From positions 124,001 to 188,000 of the forward strand of contig NZ_JAHESC010000002.1 in the NCBI RefSeq assembly GCF_018598185.1: 64,000 nucleotides of DNA, in the 5' to 3' direction. Below, piece by piece: positions 1-11,110 of this stretch. Position 1 is the first letter of the stretch. Each line of letters begins with the position of its first letter. This DNA comes from Dawidia soli (GTDB taxonomy: Bacteria; Bacteroidota; Bacteroidia; Cytophagales; Cyclobacteriaceae). The notes under the pieces were generated by a model. The model did not search any database. It was not told the origin of the DNA and was given only the letters and a program-made list of their open reading frames with translations. The translations under genes and the position numbers were made by a program.

Positions 1-3000
1 AAGGTGTTGTGGGTGTGTTGGCGCCAAACTCTACGTGCTTTCTGGCACGTGAGAAATACGAGTAGACAGCCGGAATAACAAACAGTGTGAGAATGAGCGA
101 GAACATGATACCACCGACGATAACGATACCCAGCGGCTTGCGGCTCGTAGAGGCTGCTCCCAACGATAGGGCCAGCGGCAGCGAGCCGAGCGCCATGGCC
201 AGGCTGGTCATGAGAATGGGGCGCAGGCGCATACGCGATGCTTCCAGCACTGCTTCGATCTTGCTCATACCTTCATCTCGTTTCTGGTTGGCAAACTCTA
301 CAATGAGGATACCGTTTTTTGTCACCAGGCCGATCAGCATGATCATGCCGATCTGAGAGAAGATGTTGTTGGTCTGGTCAAAGATATAGAGCGACAGGAA
401 TGCGCCGCAGAATGCGAGCGGCACGGTGATCATGATGATCAGCGGGTCGATAAAGCTTTCAAACTGCGCCGCCAGAATGAGGTAGATCAACAGCAACGCC
501 AGGATCAACGCAAAAGAAGTATTACCCGAGCTTTCGGCATAGTCACGCGAAGCACCGGAGAGCGAGGTGGTGAAGGTCTCGTCGAGCAGCTCGTCGGCGA
601 TCTTCCGCATTTCGTTGATGCCGTCTCCCACGGTTTTGCCGGGCGCCAGGCCTGCCGAGATCGTAGCAGATTTATAGCGGTTAAAGTGGTAGAGCGCCGG
701 CGGCGTGGTAGACTCTACTACCGATACCACGTTGTCGAGCGAGATCAGCTGGCCCGAGCCGGTGCGTACATAGAGGTTCTTGAGGTCGTCCGGATCGTCG
801 CGATCGATGCGCATGACCTGGCCCATCACCTGGTATTGCTTACCGTCTTTGGTGAAGTACCCGAAGCGCAGGTTACTATAGGCTAGCTGCAAGGTCTGCG
901 CTATATCTTGTACACTAATGCCCAGCTGTGTAGCCTTGAGGCGGTTGATCGCAACGCGCAGCTCGGGCTTGTTGAACTTGAGGTCTGAATCTATGCCTTG
1001 CAGCACGGGGTTTGCCGCCGCCGTTTCGAGGAACCTGGGCAGCACCTCGCGCAGTTTCTCGAAGTTGTTGTTCTGAATGACGAATTGTACCGGCAGACCG
1101 CCGCGACGGTTTACTGCGATGGTTTGCTCCTGTATGGCGAAGGCCCGGCCGCTGGGAAACTTATTGAGGTTCTTGCTCACGGCGTCCACGATCTCCTGTT
1201 GTGACCGCGTGCGCTCGTTTGGATCGGTTAACGTAACACGCACAAAACCGCTGTTGACTGAGCCGGCACCTGAGAAGCCGGGTGCGGTAACAGACAGGGC
1301 CGTTTCATACTCAGGCACGGAGTCTTGTATGTACGTTACCATCTGCTGCACGTAATTATCCATGAAGTCGTATGACGTGCCCTCTACCGCCTGCAACGTC
1401 AACCGGAATTGGTTGCGGTCTTCCATCGGGGCAAGCTCCGATTGGATGGTCGAGAAGATCAGGAAAAAGACACCGATACAGGCAAACACGATAATGCCTG
1501 CCATCCAGCGCACGCGCATAAATTTGGCCAGGATGCGTCTATATCCTTCTTCCATTCCGGTGAAGAAAGGTTCCGTTACGCGATAGAACCACGAGTGCTC
1601 GTGGTGGGTGCGCGTCAGCTTAACGCTGAGTACTGGTGTAAGCGTAAGCGACACAAAGCAGGAAACCAGCACGGCGCCGGCTACTACGATGCCGAACTCA
1701 CGGAACAACCGGCCGACAAAGCCTTGCATAAAGACGACCGGCAGGAACACCACCGCCAGCGTGATGGATGTGGCAATAACGGCGAAGAAGATCTCCTTCG
1801 AACCTTCCGCGGCCGCCTGGTATTTATTCATGCCCTGCTCCAGCTTTTTATAGATGTTCTCCGTCACGACAATACCGTCGTCCACCACCAGGCCTGTAGC
1901 CAGTACGATGCCGAGCATGGTCAGCACGTTTATCGAGAAGCCACACAGGTACATAATGAAGAAGGTGGCCACGAGTGAGACCGGTATATCGATCAGCGGG
2001 CGGATGGCAATGATAAAGTCGCGGAAGAACAGGTAGATGATCAAGACGACCAGCAGGAAGGAAATCAGCAGTGTTTCTTCCACTTCAGAGATCGAACGCG
2101 TGATGAATACGGTCTGGTCCATGGCGATGGAGAGCGTAATGTCTGCCGGCACCTCTTTTTTGATCTGCTCCAGGCGTTTGTAGAACTCGTCGGCGATCTC
2201 TACATAGTTCGACCCCGGCAGCGGCACCATGGCCAAGCCTACCATGGGTATATTGCTTTCGCGCAAGACCGACTCTTCGTTCTCGGGTCCCAGTACGGCC
2301 TGGCCTACATCTTTCAGGCGTATGTCCCCTTGTGGGGTGGAGCGTACAATGACGTTGGAAAAGTCTTCTTCGGTATATAGCCGACCAAAGGTACGTACCG
2401 TTAACTCTGTGGCATTGCCCGCGATTTTGCCCGACGGCAGCTCTACGTTTTCTTTGTTGAGGGCGGTTTGTATATCGAGGGGCGTGAGGCTATACGCGCT
2501 GAGCTTGCCGGGGTCGAGCCAGATGCGCATGGCATATTTTTTCTCGCCCCAGATCTGAATGCTGCTGACGCCGGGTATAGTTTGCAGACGTTCCACCAGC
2601 ACGTTGTTACAATACTCGGTCAGCTCCAGCGGATTCTTTGTATTGCTTTGCACCGTCATGGTAATGATAGCGTCTGAGTTGGCATCGGCTTTCGATACGA
2701 TGGGTGGACCGGGAAGGTCATCGGGCAGCGAGCGGCTGGCTTGTGATACCTTGTCGCGCACGTCGTTGGCGGCCGCCTCCATGTCCACACCGAGCTCGAA
2801 CTCAACGTTGATGTTGCTGCGGCCCATGCTGGATATGGAGGTCATGTTCTTAATCCCGGCGATGCCGTTGATGGACTTCTCCAGCGGCTCGGTGATCTGG
2901 GATTCGATGATGTCGGCGTTGGCACCCGAGTAGCTGGTGCTGACGTTTACGTTGGGTGGGTCGATCGCGGGGTAGTCGCGTATACCCAAAAAGTTGAAGC

Positions 3001-3082
3001 CGATGACGCCAAACAGCACCAGGATGATGTTCATCACAAATGCCAGTACTGGCCGGCGCAGGCTTATTTCAGAAATGTTCAT
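1..3082 (-). CDS. RND-family (HAE1) efflux pump inner-membrane transporter, 3' end cut by window edge
   Basis: The frame is open from an ATG at 3082 to the window edge, giving about 1027 residues, close to the 1030-1060 usual for AcrB/MexB-type proton antiporters, so only the extreme C-terminus is missing. Reading the minus strand gives the family start (MNISEISLRRPVLAFVMN), a TM4 segment with the proton-relay Asp pair (GLVVDDGIVV) and a TM10 segment with the relay lysine (GLVTKNGIL). Two large periplasmic loops separate the two six-helix bundles. It lies 14 bp after the adaptor gene and must be co-transcribed with it; an outer-membrane factor probably follows beyond the window. Family is certain; the exported substrate cannot be told. 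Confidence 0.95.
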   Translation of the reverse strand, partial: MNISEISLRRPVLAFVMNIILVLFGVIGFNFLGIRDYPAIDPPNVNVSTSYSGANADIIESQITEPLEKSINGIAGIKNMTSISSMGRSNINVEFELGVDMEAAANDVRDKVSQASRSLPDDLPGPPIVSKADANSDAIITMTVQSNTKNPLELTEYCNNVLVERLQTIPGVSSIQIWGEKKYAMRIWLDPGKLSAYSLTPLDIQTALNKENVELPSGKIAGNATELTVRTFGRLYTEEDFSNVIVRSTPQGDIRLKDVGQAVLGPENEESVLRESNIPMVGLAMVPLPGSNYVEIADEFYKRLEQIKKEVPADITLSIAMDQTVFITRSISEVEETLLISFLLVVLIIYLFFRDFIIAIRPLIDIPVSLVATFFIMYLCGFSINVLTMLGIVLATGLVVDDGIVVTENIYKKLEQGMNKYQAAAEGSKEIFFAVIATSITLAVVFLPVVFMQGFVGRLFREFGIVVAGAVLVSCFVSLTLTPVLSVKLTRTHHEHSWFYRVTEPFFTGMEEGYRRILAKFMRVRWMAGIIVFACIGVFFLIFSTIQSELAPMEDRNQFRLTLQAVEGTSYDFMDNYVQQMVTYIQDSVPEYETALSVTAPGFSGAGSVNSGFVRVTLTDPNERTRSQQEIVDAVSKNLNKFPSGRAFAIQEQTIAVNRRGGLPVQFVIQNNNFEKLREVLPRFLETAAANPVLQGIDSDLKFNKPELRVAINRLKATQLGISVQDIAQTLQLAYSNLRFGYFTKDGKQYQVMGQVMRIDRDDPDDLKNLYVRTGSGQLISLDNVVSVVESTTPPALYHFNRYKSATISAGLAPGKTVGDGINEMRKIADELLDETFTTSLSGASRDYAESSGNTSFALILALLLIYLILAAQFESFIDPLIIMITVPLAFCGAFLSLYIFDQTNNIFSQIGMIMLIGLVTKNGILIVEFANQKRDEGMSKIEAVLEASRMRLRPILMTSLAMALGSLPLALSLGAASTSRKPLGIVIVGGIMFSLILTLFVIPAVYSYFSRARKHVEFGANTPTTP

Positions 3083-3096
3083 TGCGTGGAGCCGTG

Positions 3097-4152
3097 TTAG
3101 AACGTCTTAACCTTTCCAATCTTCACTTTCGAGTTAGGCCGTATGGCCATCAGTCCTGATGTGATAATAGTATCACCGGCTTTGACGCCGCTCAGGATCT
3201 GCACGTAGGCAGAGTCGCGCAGACCGGTTTCTACCACCGTATACTGCACGCTGTCGCGCTTCAAGACAATCACCTGCTTGTTGCGCGCCGTCGGTATGAT
3301 CGCTTGCGACGGTACCATCAGCGCCTGGTTGTTTTTGCCCAGTTGCAGGTTGACACGTGCAAACACGCCGGGCACCAGCTCGGGGTGTTGTTCATTTACC
3401 ACTGCGCGTACTTTGAGGGTGCGGGTATTTTGGTCTACACTGCTTTCGGTGGCGAGCACCGTAGCTTTATGTGCTTGTTTGCCACCGTCCACGGTAAACT
3501 GTACGGTATACCCTTTTTTTATTTCTTTCGCATATTTTTCAGGCACAGAGAACTCCAGCTTGAGTTGGTTCACCTGGCGTAGCGTGGTAATGATATCGGT
3601 CGGTGCAATAAACGCGCCCAGGCTGACCGTGCGCAGACCGATGCGCCCGGCATAGGGCGCGCGGATTTCTGTCTTGGCAATAGCGATACGGGTAGATTCA
3701 ATATCCGCCTTGAGGTTCTCTACGTCGAGAGCTGCCAGGTCGTAGTCCTGCTGGCTGATGCCGTTGATCTTTACCAGCTCGCGGTTACGTTCTTCCGTCT
3801 TCTCTTTGATCTTGAGCTGTACTTCGAGCTTGCGAAGCTGCGCCTGCAGGTCTTCGTCGAAGAGCTTTACCAGCAGCGTGCCTTTGCTTACCAGGCTTCC
3901 TTCCTGAATGTTCATCTTCACAATGCGGCCGTCCACTTCTGCGCGGATCTGCGTTTCTTCGAAGGGCAGCAGCGAGCCCGGTACTTCGATCTTTTCGCTC
4001 ACAGAGCTTACGCCCACCAGAAAGCCATCGGCCAGTACAGGGCCGCTGTTGCGCTGGCGTCCGCCACCGGCAGGGCCTTCTTGCTTCTTCGAATGGCAGG
4101 CACCGGCGATAAGGGCTGCGGCGATCAATACGATTGCTATATTACGTTTCAT
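3097..4152 (-). CDS. RND efflux periplasmic adaptor (membrane fusion protein), lipoprotein
   Basis: This is the adaptor linking the RND pump to an outer-membrane channel. The start chosen is the ATG at 4152, because it begins directly with a lipoprotein signal (MKRNIAIVLIAAALIAGAC, lipobox Cys 19); an in-frame start at 4188 would add 12 unlikely residues. After the Cys come a barrel-sandwich (lipoyl) half-motif (VDGRIVKMNIQEGSLV), a helical hairpin of heptad-like K/E/L sequence, the second lipoyl half (IRAPYAGRIGLRTVSLGAF), then beta-barrel and membrane-proximal domains. At 351 residues it is normal for HlyD_D23/AcrA-type adaptors. The coupled RND gene follows after 14 bp. Confidence 0.93.
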   Translation of the reverse strand: MKRNIAIVLIAAALIAGACHSKKQEGPAGGGRQRNSGPVLADGFLVGVSSVSEKIEVPGSLLPFEETQIRAEVDGRIVKMNIQEGSLVSKGTLLVKLFDEDLQAQLRKLEVQLKIKEKTEERNRELVKINGISQQDYDLAALDVENLKADIESTRIAIAKTEIRAPYAGRIGLRTVSLGAFIAPTDIITTLRQVNQLKLEFSVPEKYAKEIKKGYTVQFTVDGGKQAHKATVLATESSVDQNTRTLKVRAVVNEQHPELVPGVFARVNLQLGKNNQALMVPSQAIIPTARNKQVIVLKRDSVQYTVVETGLRDSAYVQILSGVKAGDTIITSGLMAIRPNSKVKIGKVKTF

Positions 4153-4221
4153 GCTGTTGGTGTCTGTAGTACTGTTGGCGGTCTTCACACTAATCCTGCC
4201 GGAGCGGAAGTGTGCACGCGG

Positions 4222-4845
4222 TCAGGCATTCCCCTGTAAAAGGCGATGGTGTAGTTCGAGCACCTGAGGAATGACAAGGATCGAGTCATCGTTGTAAATA
4301 ATATCGTCGGCGAGGGCCTTCTTCTCTTCTTCTGACAGTTGCTTCCGGATAATAGCCCGCACTTGTGCCTCGGGTCTGTTGTCGCGTTTCATTACCCGGC
4401 GGATGCGTACATCTTCCGGCGCGTATACAACAATCGTGCGGTCCAGCAACCGGTACACACCGGTCTCGAATAACAGCGCCGCTTCACGAATGACATAGGG
4501 CTTTTCTCTATATCGATCCGTCCATTGAGCGAAGTCCTGCCGCACGCGCGGATGTACAAGGCTATTGAGTATATCCAGCTTCTCTTGCTGGTTAAAGACC
4601 ACTTCGCCCAGGTATTTGCGGTTCAGCGTACCATCAGTTAAGTACGACAAATCACCGAATTCTTTCTTTATCTGCGATATGAGAATTCCATCGGTGGTCA
4701 TTAGTTCTTTCGCATGGCTGTCAGCATCATACACGGGAATTCCGAGACATGCGAAGATTTTAGTGACCAGGGTTTTTCCCGAGCCAATGCCGCCGGTAAT
4801 GCCGATCTGCAGAGGTTTATGCACAAACTTAGAATTTAACCACAA
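4222..4845 (-). CDS. coaE: Dephospho-CoA kinase
   Basis: Catalyses the last step of coenzyme A synthesis, ATP-dependent phosphorylation of the 3'-hydroxyl of dephospho-CoA in the cytosol. The P-loop GITGGIGSGKT is at residues 15-25, followed by the family's DAD motif (VYDADSHAKEL) and the lid/CoA-binding region. The length of 207 residues is typical. The ATG at 4845 overlaps the end of the ybbR-like gene by 17 bp, indicating a translationally linked yajC-ybbR-coaE operon, an arrangement common in Bacteroidetes. Confidence 0.96.
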   Translation of the reverse strand: MWLNSKFVHKPLQIGITGGIGSGKTLVTKIFACLGIPVYDADSHAKELMTTDGILISQIKKEFGDLSYLTDGTLNRKYLGEVVFNQQEKLDILNSLVHPRVRQDFAQWTDRYREKPYVIREAALLFETGVYRLLDRTIVVYAPEDVRIRRVMKRDNRPEAQVRAIIRKQLSEEEKKALADDIIYNDDSILVIPQVLELHHRLLQGNA

Positions 4846-5785
4846 TGGAATCTACGGCCAGCACCCGACTGTACGGCGGCAGCCCCTGTATAACCGGTAG
4901 CACCCGCTTAACACCTTTCGAGAAGCTCTTCAAATCTACAACGGCATTGACCGAGTCATGGTTATAGCTTTTCAAAAAGCGCTGGGGAATAGCAAGTGTA
5001 CACGGAAGCTGCCGCACACCCAGCGACGGCCGGGCGCCCTTTGGCAGATTGATGATCGTTAAGGTGATAGAGTCTTTGATGACCGTGAGCGGGTCGACAT
5101 TGAACCGTACGGTCACGGTGGGCGGGTCGCGACGAATGAGGTCGCCGTTTACAAATTTCACTTCTACATCTTCCGAAAAGTTTTCGTCGATGTTGCGTTG
5201 CGGCAGCTTGAGGTATACCGGTTCCGACAGCGCCATCACCAGCTTCCACGGGCCTTCGATGAAGATCGAATCCGGTGCGATGGTAGCGTCGCTCGTCATG
5301 GCATAACCCTTGCGGAACAGAATATTCGGCGAGTCGAGGGCGAGGCTGATCCAGCGTGTACCTTTCGGCTCCAGGGCAATGCGCAGTGTATCGGACAATA
5401 CGAAGTTGATCTCGAAACGTTCCAGTTGATTGGCGAACAACGGGGGCAGCGTACTGCCTACGATCTTTCTCACCTCCGACGGGCGCTCCAGCGGGATCAC
5501 CAGCGGCGGTACTTTCAGTCCCAGGCTGCGGCGAAAGAGATCCCAGCCTGGACCCGTAACATTGATACGAATGCTTTTGGGGAGTGGATGCACCGCTACG
5601 TAGTCCTCTTCGGCATAGTCAAACGCCAGGGGGAAGCTGATGTTGGTTGTATACTTTTTGTTGAGCGCGTTAAAAAACCAGAAGACCGTGGCAGCGAAAA
5701 GGCATAATACCACGGGCTTCCAGTTTCTCCGGTTAAACCGTAAAAGATTGAATATGGAATTGATGACACTCATTCTTTTGCGCAA
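4829..5785 (-). CDS. YbbR-like domain protein, single-pass membrane anchored
   Basis: This protein of 318 residues has a basic N-terminus, one transmembrane helix (about residues 25-42, VVLCLFAATVFWFFNAL) and an extracytoplasmic region built of YbbR-like beta repeats (for example YVAVHPLPKSIRINVTGPG). YbbR/CdaR proteins regulate di-adenylate cyclases in Firmicutes; the Bacteroidetes homologue between yajC and coaE has no settled role, and no cyclase gene is adjacent here. An ATG four codons further in (5773) is an alternative start. The gene overlaps coaE by 17 bp and follows yajC by 57 bp. Confidence 0.85.
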   Translation of the reverse strand: MRKRMSVINSIFNLLRFNRRNWKPVVLCLFAATVFWFFNALNKKYTTNISFPLAFDYAEEDYVAVHPLPKSIRINVTGPGWDLFRRSLGLKVPPLVIPLERPSEVRKIVGSTLPPLFANQLERFEINFVLSDTLRIALEPKGTRWISLALDSPNILFRKGYAMTSDATIAPDSIFIEGPWKLVMALSEPVYLKLPQRNIDENFSEDVEVKFVNGDLIRRDPPTVTVRFNVDPLTVIKDSITLTIINLPKGARPSLGVRQLPCTLAIPQRFLKSYNHDSVNAVVDLKSFSKGVKRVLPVIQGLPPYSRVLAVDSIVVKF

Positions 5786-5842
5786 TACTCCTGCAACACC
5801 CGTGCCCGGCGCGGGTATCGACCGGGTGGTAACGTCAACGGG

Positions 5843-6157
5843 TTAGGACGACTTCTTGGTCTGGTAGGCTTTGGTTGCCTCCATCGAGATAGCTGATTTG
5901 TTAAAGCGAATGCGGCCGCCTTTTTCAACTTCGAGAATAAACGTATCGCCTTCTGTTTCGGCTACTGTGCCATGGGCACCACCGATGGTGATAACATAGT
6001 CGCCGCGCTTAATTTCCTCACCGAATTTCTTTTGGTCCTTTTGCTTCTTTTGCTGCGGGCGAATCATGAAGAAATAGAATATGATGATGATCGCGCCGAA
6101 AACAATAAAAGACTGCCATTGGGGTCCTCCTTGTGCTTGTAACAGAATTGAAAACAT
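5843..6157 (-). CDS. yajC: Preprotein translocase subunit YajC
   Basis: A 104-residue single-pass inner-membrane protein. It has a hydrophobic helix at about residues 17-34 immediately followed by the hallmark RPQQKKQKDQKK, then a small cytosolic beta domain (GDYVITIGGAHGTVAE). YajC joins SecD/SecF in the accessory complex of the Sec translocon. It is first in the run yajC-ybbR-coaE, with a TAccTTTG -7 promoter box 25 nt upstream of the ATG. Length and motif order fit the family exactly. Confidence 0.96.
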   Translation of the reverse strand: MFSILLQAQGGPQWQSFIVFGAIIIIFYFFMIRPQQKKQKDQKKFGEEIKRGDYVITIGGAHGTVAETEGDTFILEVEKGGRIRFNKSAISMEATKAYQTKKSS

Positions 6158-6181
6158 AAGAATTAATAGTTTTTAAGGGCT

Positions 6182-6189
6182 CAAAGGTA
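6182..6189 (-). promoter_or_regulatory. Putative Bacteroidetes -7 box for the yajC operon
   Basis: The minus strand reads TACCTTTG, matching the Bacteroidetes primary-sigma -7 consensus TAnnTTTG, 25 nt before the yajC ATG. No TTTG -33 box is seen at the expected distance, so this is a partial match. Confidence 0.5.
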
Positions 6190-6246
6190 TCCTAATTACC
6201 ACAAACATACCAGCCCGCCCGCGGAAATGGGTTGCCTGGCCTGGGG

Positions 6247-6283
6247 TAAAAAAAGAACCCGGCGGGCATAAAGCCCGGCCGGG
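6247..6283 (-). terminator. Rho-independent terminator of the LPP20-like lipoprotein gene
   Basis: On the minus strand a stem CCCGGCCGGGC / GCCCGCCGGG (one bulged base) with loop TTTAT is followed by TTCTTTTTTT. It lies about 35 nt past the stop codon of the gene at 6317-6871 and separates that gene from the yajC operon. Confidence 0.85.
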
Positions 6284-6316
6284 TGTCTTTAACCTGTAAA
6301 TAAAAATCGTTGTGCC

Positions 6317-6871
6317 TTAGTCGTGATCGGCGGCATCTGCCTTTTCCAGCTCCTCGTCAACGATCTTCTCGATGACTTCGCGCTGCCGTTCGTCTATCGT
6401 CTTGTCTACTTTGGCCTGCTTTTTCATAAAACGCAGCATGGCGTTCTTCTTGATCTCGTAGGCGATAAAGACGGTATACTCTTTGGTCTTGTCGTTGTAG
6501 TACTTTTTCTCGTCCATCTTGCGCAGGTCGGCCATGTTGGTGTTCATCACCTGCCGCACGAGGCTTTGGAATTTGTCGGCCACGTCGGCGGCATTGGCAT
6601 TTTCGGTCTGGCCGAGGTACTGATCGGCCACCTGTTTCATGGTCGTATTGATCTGGCCGGCCAGCTCGGCTTTGGCGTCAATGTCGGCTTTGCCTTTGGC
6701 GATGTTATCCTGCGAGCTTACGCCCTTGCCGGAGGCCCGCCAGAAGCGATTGTTGGATTGGTACGCGTTGCTTTGAAAGGGCTCTTTTACTTTCGATCCG
6801 AAAGGACTCGAGGCACAGGCCGTGAGCAAGGCCAGGGTCAGTACGGTGGTTAGTCGACAAAGCGTCTGCAT
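6317..6871 (-). CDS. LPP20-like outer-membrane lipoprotein of unknown function
   Basis: Starting at the ATG at 6871, the product is 184 residues with a lipoprotein signal peptide ending LALLTAC (Cys 19). The mature part resembles the LPP20/DUF family: a short beta region containing RFWRASGKGVSSQDN, then long amphipathic helices with AKGKADIDAKAELAGQI, and a charged C-terminus (about residues 140-180) likely to form a coiled coil. An in-frame start at 6985 would add a 38-residue leader unlike any signal peptide and was rejected. The gene is monocistronic, with its own terminator, and is divergent from the helicase gene. No enzymatic motif is visible. Confidence 0.75.
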   Translation of the reverse strand: MQTLCRLTTVLTLALLTACASSPFGSKVKEPFQSNAYQSNNRFWRASGKGVSSQDNIAKGKADIDAKAELAGQINTTMKQVADQYLGQTENANAADVADKFQSLVRQVMNTNMADLRKMDEKKYYNDKTKEYTVFIAYEIKKNAMLRFMKKQAKVDKTIDERQREVIEKIVDEELEKADAADHD

Positions 6872-7032
6872 AAAGCTGGTTTGTTGCGTTAAAACTACGA
6901 AAAATTGTGCCAGAGATAGCAAGAACTTGGCAGGATGGAAAAATTGCAGTAAATCGCATAAGCATTCAGCCCCGACGCCTGCCATTATTTTGTTTTGTAA
7001 AGATTGACACTGAACTGTAAAAACTTTTTTTC

Positions 7033-8427
<1,395 letters not shown>

Positions 8428-8442
<15 letters not shown>

Positions 8443-8458
8443 GCCCCTTTATTTTTTT
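8428..8458 (+). terminator. Terminator overlapping the ends of the helicase and mutS genes
   Basis: Stem AAAGGGGC (8428-8435) pairs with GCCCCTTT (8443-8450) across a 7-nt loop that holds the helicase TAA stop, followed by ATTTTTTT. The T-run on the plus strand is the complement of the last two Lys codons and stop of mutS. On the minus strand the same stem is followed by GTTTTCTG, so it may act weakly in both directions. Confidence 0.85.
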
Positions 8459-11055
8459 AGTACGGTGATCAGCTCGTTCAGCTTGAGCAACGCCTCCACG
8501 GGGCTGATGGTATTGATGTCGATCTTGCCCAGCTTTTCTTCGATCTCGGTAAAGCGTGGGTCGGCGGCGAACAGGCTCATCTGCGGTGTGGCTACCGGTA
8601 TATTTTCCATCCGCTTTTTGTCTTCGTTCTTGTGCTTATCCTTTTCGAGGAAGTGCAGGATCTCGTTTGCGCGCAATACAATGCGGTTGGGCATGCCCGC
8701 CAGCTGTGCCACGTGTATACCAAAGCTGTGCTCGCTGCCGCCTTCTTTCAGCTTGCGCATAAAGATGATCTTATCGCCCACCTCTTTTACCGACACGTTA
8801 AAGTTACGCACGCGCGTCAGGTCTTCTTCAAGCTGGTTCAGCTCGTGGTAGTGGGTGGCAAAAAGTGTCTTGGGTTTAAAGTCTTTGTGGTTATGCAAAT
8901 ATTCGACAATGGCCCAGGCGATAGACACACCGTCGTAGGTGCTCGTACCGCGGCCGATCTCGTCCATCAGGATCAGGCTGCGATGGCTGAGGTTGTTCAG
9001 GATGCTGGCGGTCTCGATCATCTCCACCATGAACGTCGACTCGCCCTTCGACAGGTTGTCGGACGCGCCCACGCGGGTAAATACCTTGTCGACAATGCCG
9101 ATGGCGGCAGCGTCTGCCGGCACAAAGCTACCCATCTGGGCAAGCAGCACGATGAGCGCCGTTTGGCGTAGCAACGCCGATTTACCCGCCATGTTGGGAC
9201 CGGTAATAATCAGCACTTGTTGCTTTTCGCTGTCGAGGTATATATCGTTGGGGATATACGGCTCGCCGACCGGCAGCTGTTTTTCGATGACGGGGTGGCG
9301 GCCTGCTTTGATGTCGACGATGTATGAGTCGTTGATCTGCGGGCGGGCGTAGCGATTGGCGCGGGCCACGACAGCAAAGGACAGCAGACAGTCGAGCTGT
9401 GCCAGCACACGTGCGTTGAGCTGGATCTGTGGAATAAACGCGGCGGCCGCCGCGATGAGGCCATTAAAGATGCGCTGTTCGATCACGATCAGCTTATCCT
9501 CTGCATTCAGGATCTTTTCTTCGTATACCTTCAGCTCTTCGGTAATGTAGCGCTCGGCATTCACCAGGGTTTGCTTCCGGATCCAGTCGGCCGGTACCTT
9601 GTCTTTGTTGGCGTTGCTTACTTCGAGGTAGTAGCCGAACACTTTGTTATAGGAGATCTTCAGGGAGCCAATGCCTGTGCGTTCCACCTCGCGCTTCTGG
9701 ATCTGCAGCAGGTAGTCCTTGCCGGAGAACGCGATCTTCTGCAGCTCGTCCAATTCGGCATCGATGCCCTCTTTAATGAGGTTGCCCTGGTTGGTGGCGA
9801 TGGAAACGTCTTCGCGCAATTCCTGCTCGATCTTCGCCACCAGCGTGTCGCACAGGTGCAGCTGGCTGGCCAACCGTTGTAAACCCGGCGTGGTCTGCCG
9901 GCTCAGCTCGTGGCGTATGGGCTCGATGGCCTTGAGCGAGCGCTTCAACTGCAGCATTTCGCGCGGGTTGATGCGGTTTACGGCCACCTTGGAAATGAGG
10001 CGCTCCAGGTCTGCAATCTGCTTGAGCGGCTCGATTAGCGCTTCGGTCAGGTTGGTATCGGCATAAAAGGTATCGACTACAGCCAGGCGTTCTTCAATGG
10101 CATCCTTCTCTTTCAGCGGCAGAATCATCCACTTGCGCAGCTGGCGGGAGCCCATGGGGGTGACCGTGCGGTCGACGATGTCGATCAGGGGCACACCGCC
10201 GTCCTGCTGGGAGGTAACGATCTCGAGGTTGCGTACGGTGAACTTGTCCAGCCACACGTAACGGTCTTCGTCGATGCGGGCGATCGACGCGATGTGCGAT
10301 GTATCTTTGTGCTCGGTGTCTTCGAGGTAATGCAGAATGGCACCGGCGGCGACGATGGCTTCGGTATAGTCTTCCACGCCAAAACCTTTCAGCGTCGTAG
10401 TCTTGAAATGCGTTGTGAGCTTCTCGTACGCATAGTCGTATCCATAGACCCAATCTTCCAGCGCATAGGTGCTGTAGTCGTTGCTGAAGAGTCCGTCGAA
10501 CTTGGCACGGAACTGCTTGCAATAGATCACTTCTGACGGCGCAAAGCCCTGAATGAGCTTGAGGATATAGGTCTCGTTGCCCTGCGCGGCATAGAACTCG
10601 CCGGTGGAGAGATCGAGGAAGGCTACGCCAAAGGCGTCTTTTGTACAAAAGACAGACGCCAGGAAGTTGTTTTGCTTGCGGTCGAGTACGTTGTCGTTGA
10701 ACGACAGGCCGGGTGTTACCAGCTCGGTCACTCCGCGCTTTACAATGCCTTTGACGAACCGCGGGTCTTCCAACTGGTCGCAGATCGCCACGCGGTTGCC
10801 GGCGCGCACCAGCTTGGGCAGGTAGGTGTCGAGGGCGTGGTGGGGGAAGCCGGCCAGGGCCGTTTCAGAGGCCGAGCCGTTGCCGCGCTTGGTCAGGACG
10901 ATGTCGAGTACCTTGCTGGCCGCAATGGCATCCTGTCCAAAGGTTTCGTAAAAGTCGCCCACACGAAAGAGGAGGATTGCACCGGGATACTTCGCCTTCA
11001 GGGCATTGTATTGTTTCATCAACGGTGTTTCAGCGGAGGTCTTGGTTTCGGCCAT
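8449..11055 (-). CDS. mutS: DNA mismatch repair protein MutS
   Basis: Recognises base mismatches and small loops and recruits MutL. The 868-residue product has the mismatch-binding Phe-x-Glu in GDFYETF (N-terminal domain), connector and core lever domains, Walker A ITGPNMAGKS and Walker B LILMDEIGRGTST in the C-terminal ATPase, and the family's HYHEL segment. Length and domain order are those of full MutS1. The ATG at 11055 is followed by the usual MutS N-terminus. It is convergent with the helicase gene (6 bp between stops) and divergent from the SpoU methyltransferase. Confidence 0.97.
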   Translation of the reverse strand: MAETKTSAETPLMKQYNALKAKYPGAILLFRVGDFYETFGQDAIAASKVLDIVLTKRGNGSASETALAGFPHHALDTYLPKLVRAGNRVAICDQLEDPRFVKGIVKRGVTELVTPGLSFNDNVLDRKQNNFLASVFCTKDAFGVAFLDLSTGEFYAAQGNETYILKLIQGFAPSEVIYCKQFRAKFDGLFSNDYSTYALEDWVYGYDYAYEKLTTHFKTTTLKGFGVEDYTEAIVAAGAILHYLEDTEHKDTSHIASIARIDEDRYVWLDKFTVRNLEIVTSQQDGGVPLIDIVDRTVTPMGSRQLRKWMILPLKEKDAIEERLAVVDTFYADTNLTEALIEPLKQIADLERLISKVAVNRINPREMLQLKRSLKAIEPIRHELSRQTTPGLQRLASQLHLCDTLVAKIEQELREDVSIATNQGNLIKEGIDAELDELQKIAFSGKDYLLQIQKREVERTGIGSLKISYNKVFGYYLEVSNANKDKVPADWIRKQTLVNAERYITEELKVYEEKILNAEDKLIVIEQRIFNGLIAAAAAFIPQIQLNARVLAQLDCLLSFAVVARANRYARPQINDSYIVDIKAGRHPVIEKQLPVGEPYIPNDIYLDSEKQQVLIITGPNMAGKSALLRQTALIVLLAQMGSFVPADAAAIGIVDKVFTRVGASDNLSKGESTFMVEMIETASILNNLSHRSLILMDEIGRGTSTYDGVSIAWAIVEYLHNHKDFKPKTLFATHYHELNQLEEDLTRVRNFNVSVKEVGDKIIFMRKLKEGGSEHSFGIHVAQLAGMPNRIVLRANEILHFLEKDKHKNEDKKRMENIPVATPQMSLFAADPRFTEIEEKLGKIDINTISPVEALLKLNELITVLKK

Positions 11056-11110
11056 GGGGCAAATTAAATACTTTTTCTTTTGTTTGCGGCAGGTTTCCCC
11101 TGTCTGATCT

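Noticed and set aside
6872-6985. Longer start of the LPP20-like lipoprotein
   Set aside because: The added 38 residues form no signal peptide, whereas the ATG at 6871 begins a proper lipoprotein signal.
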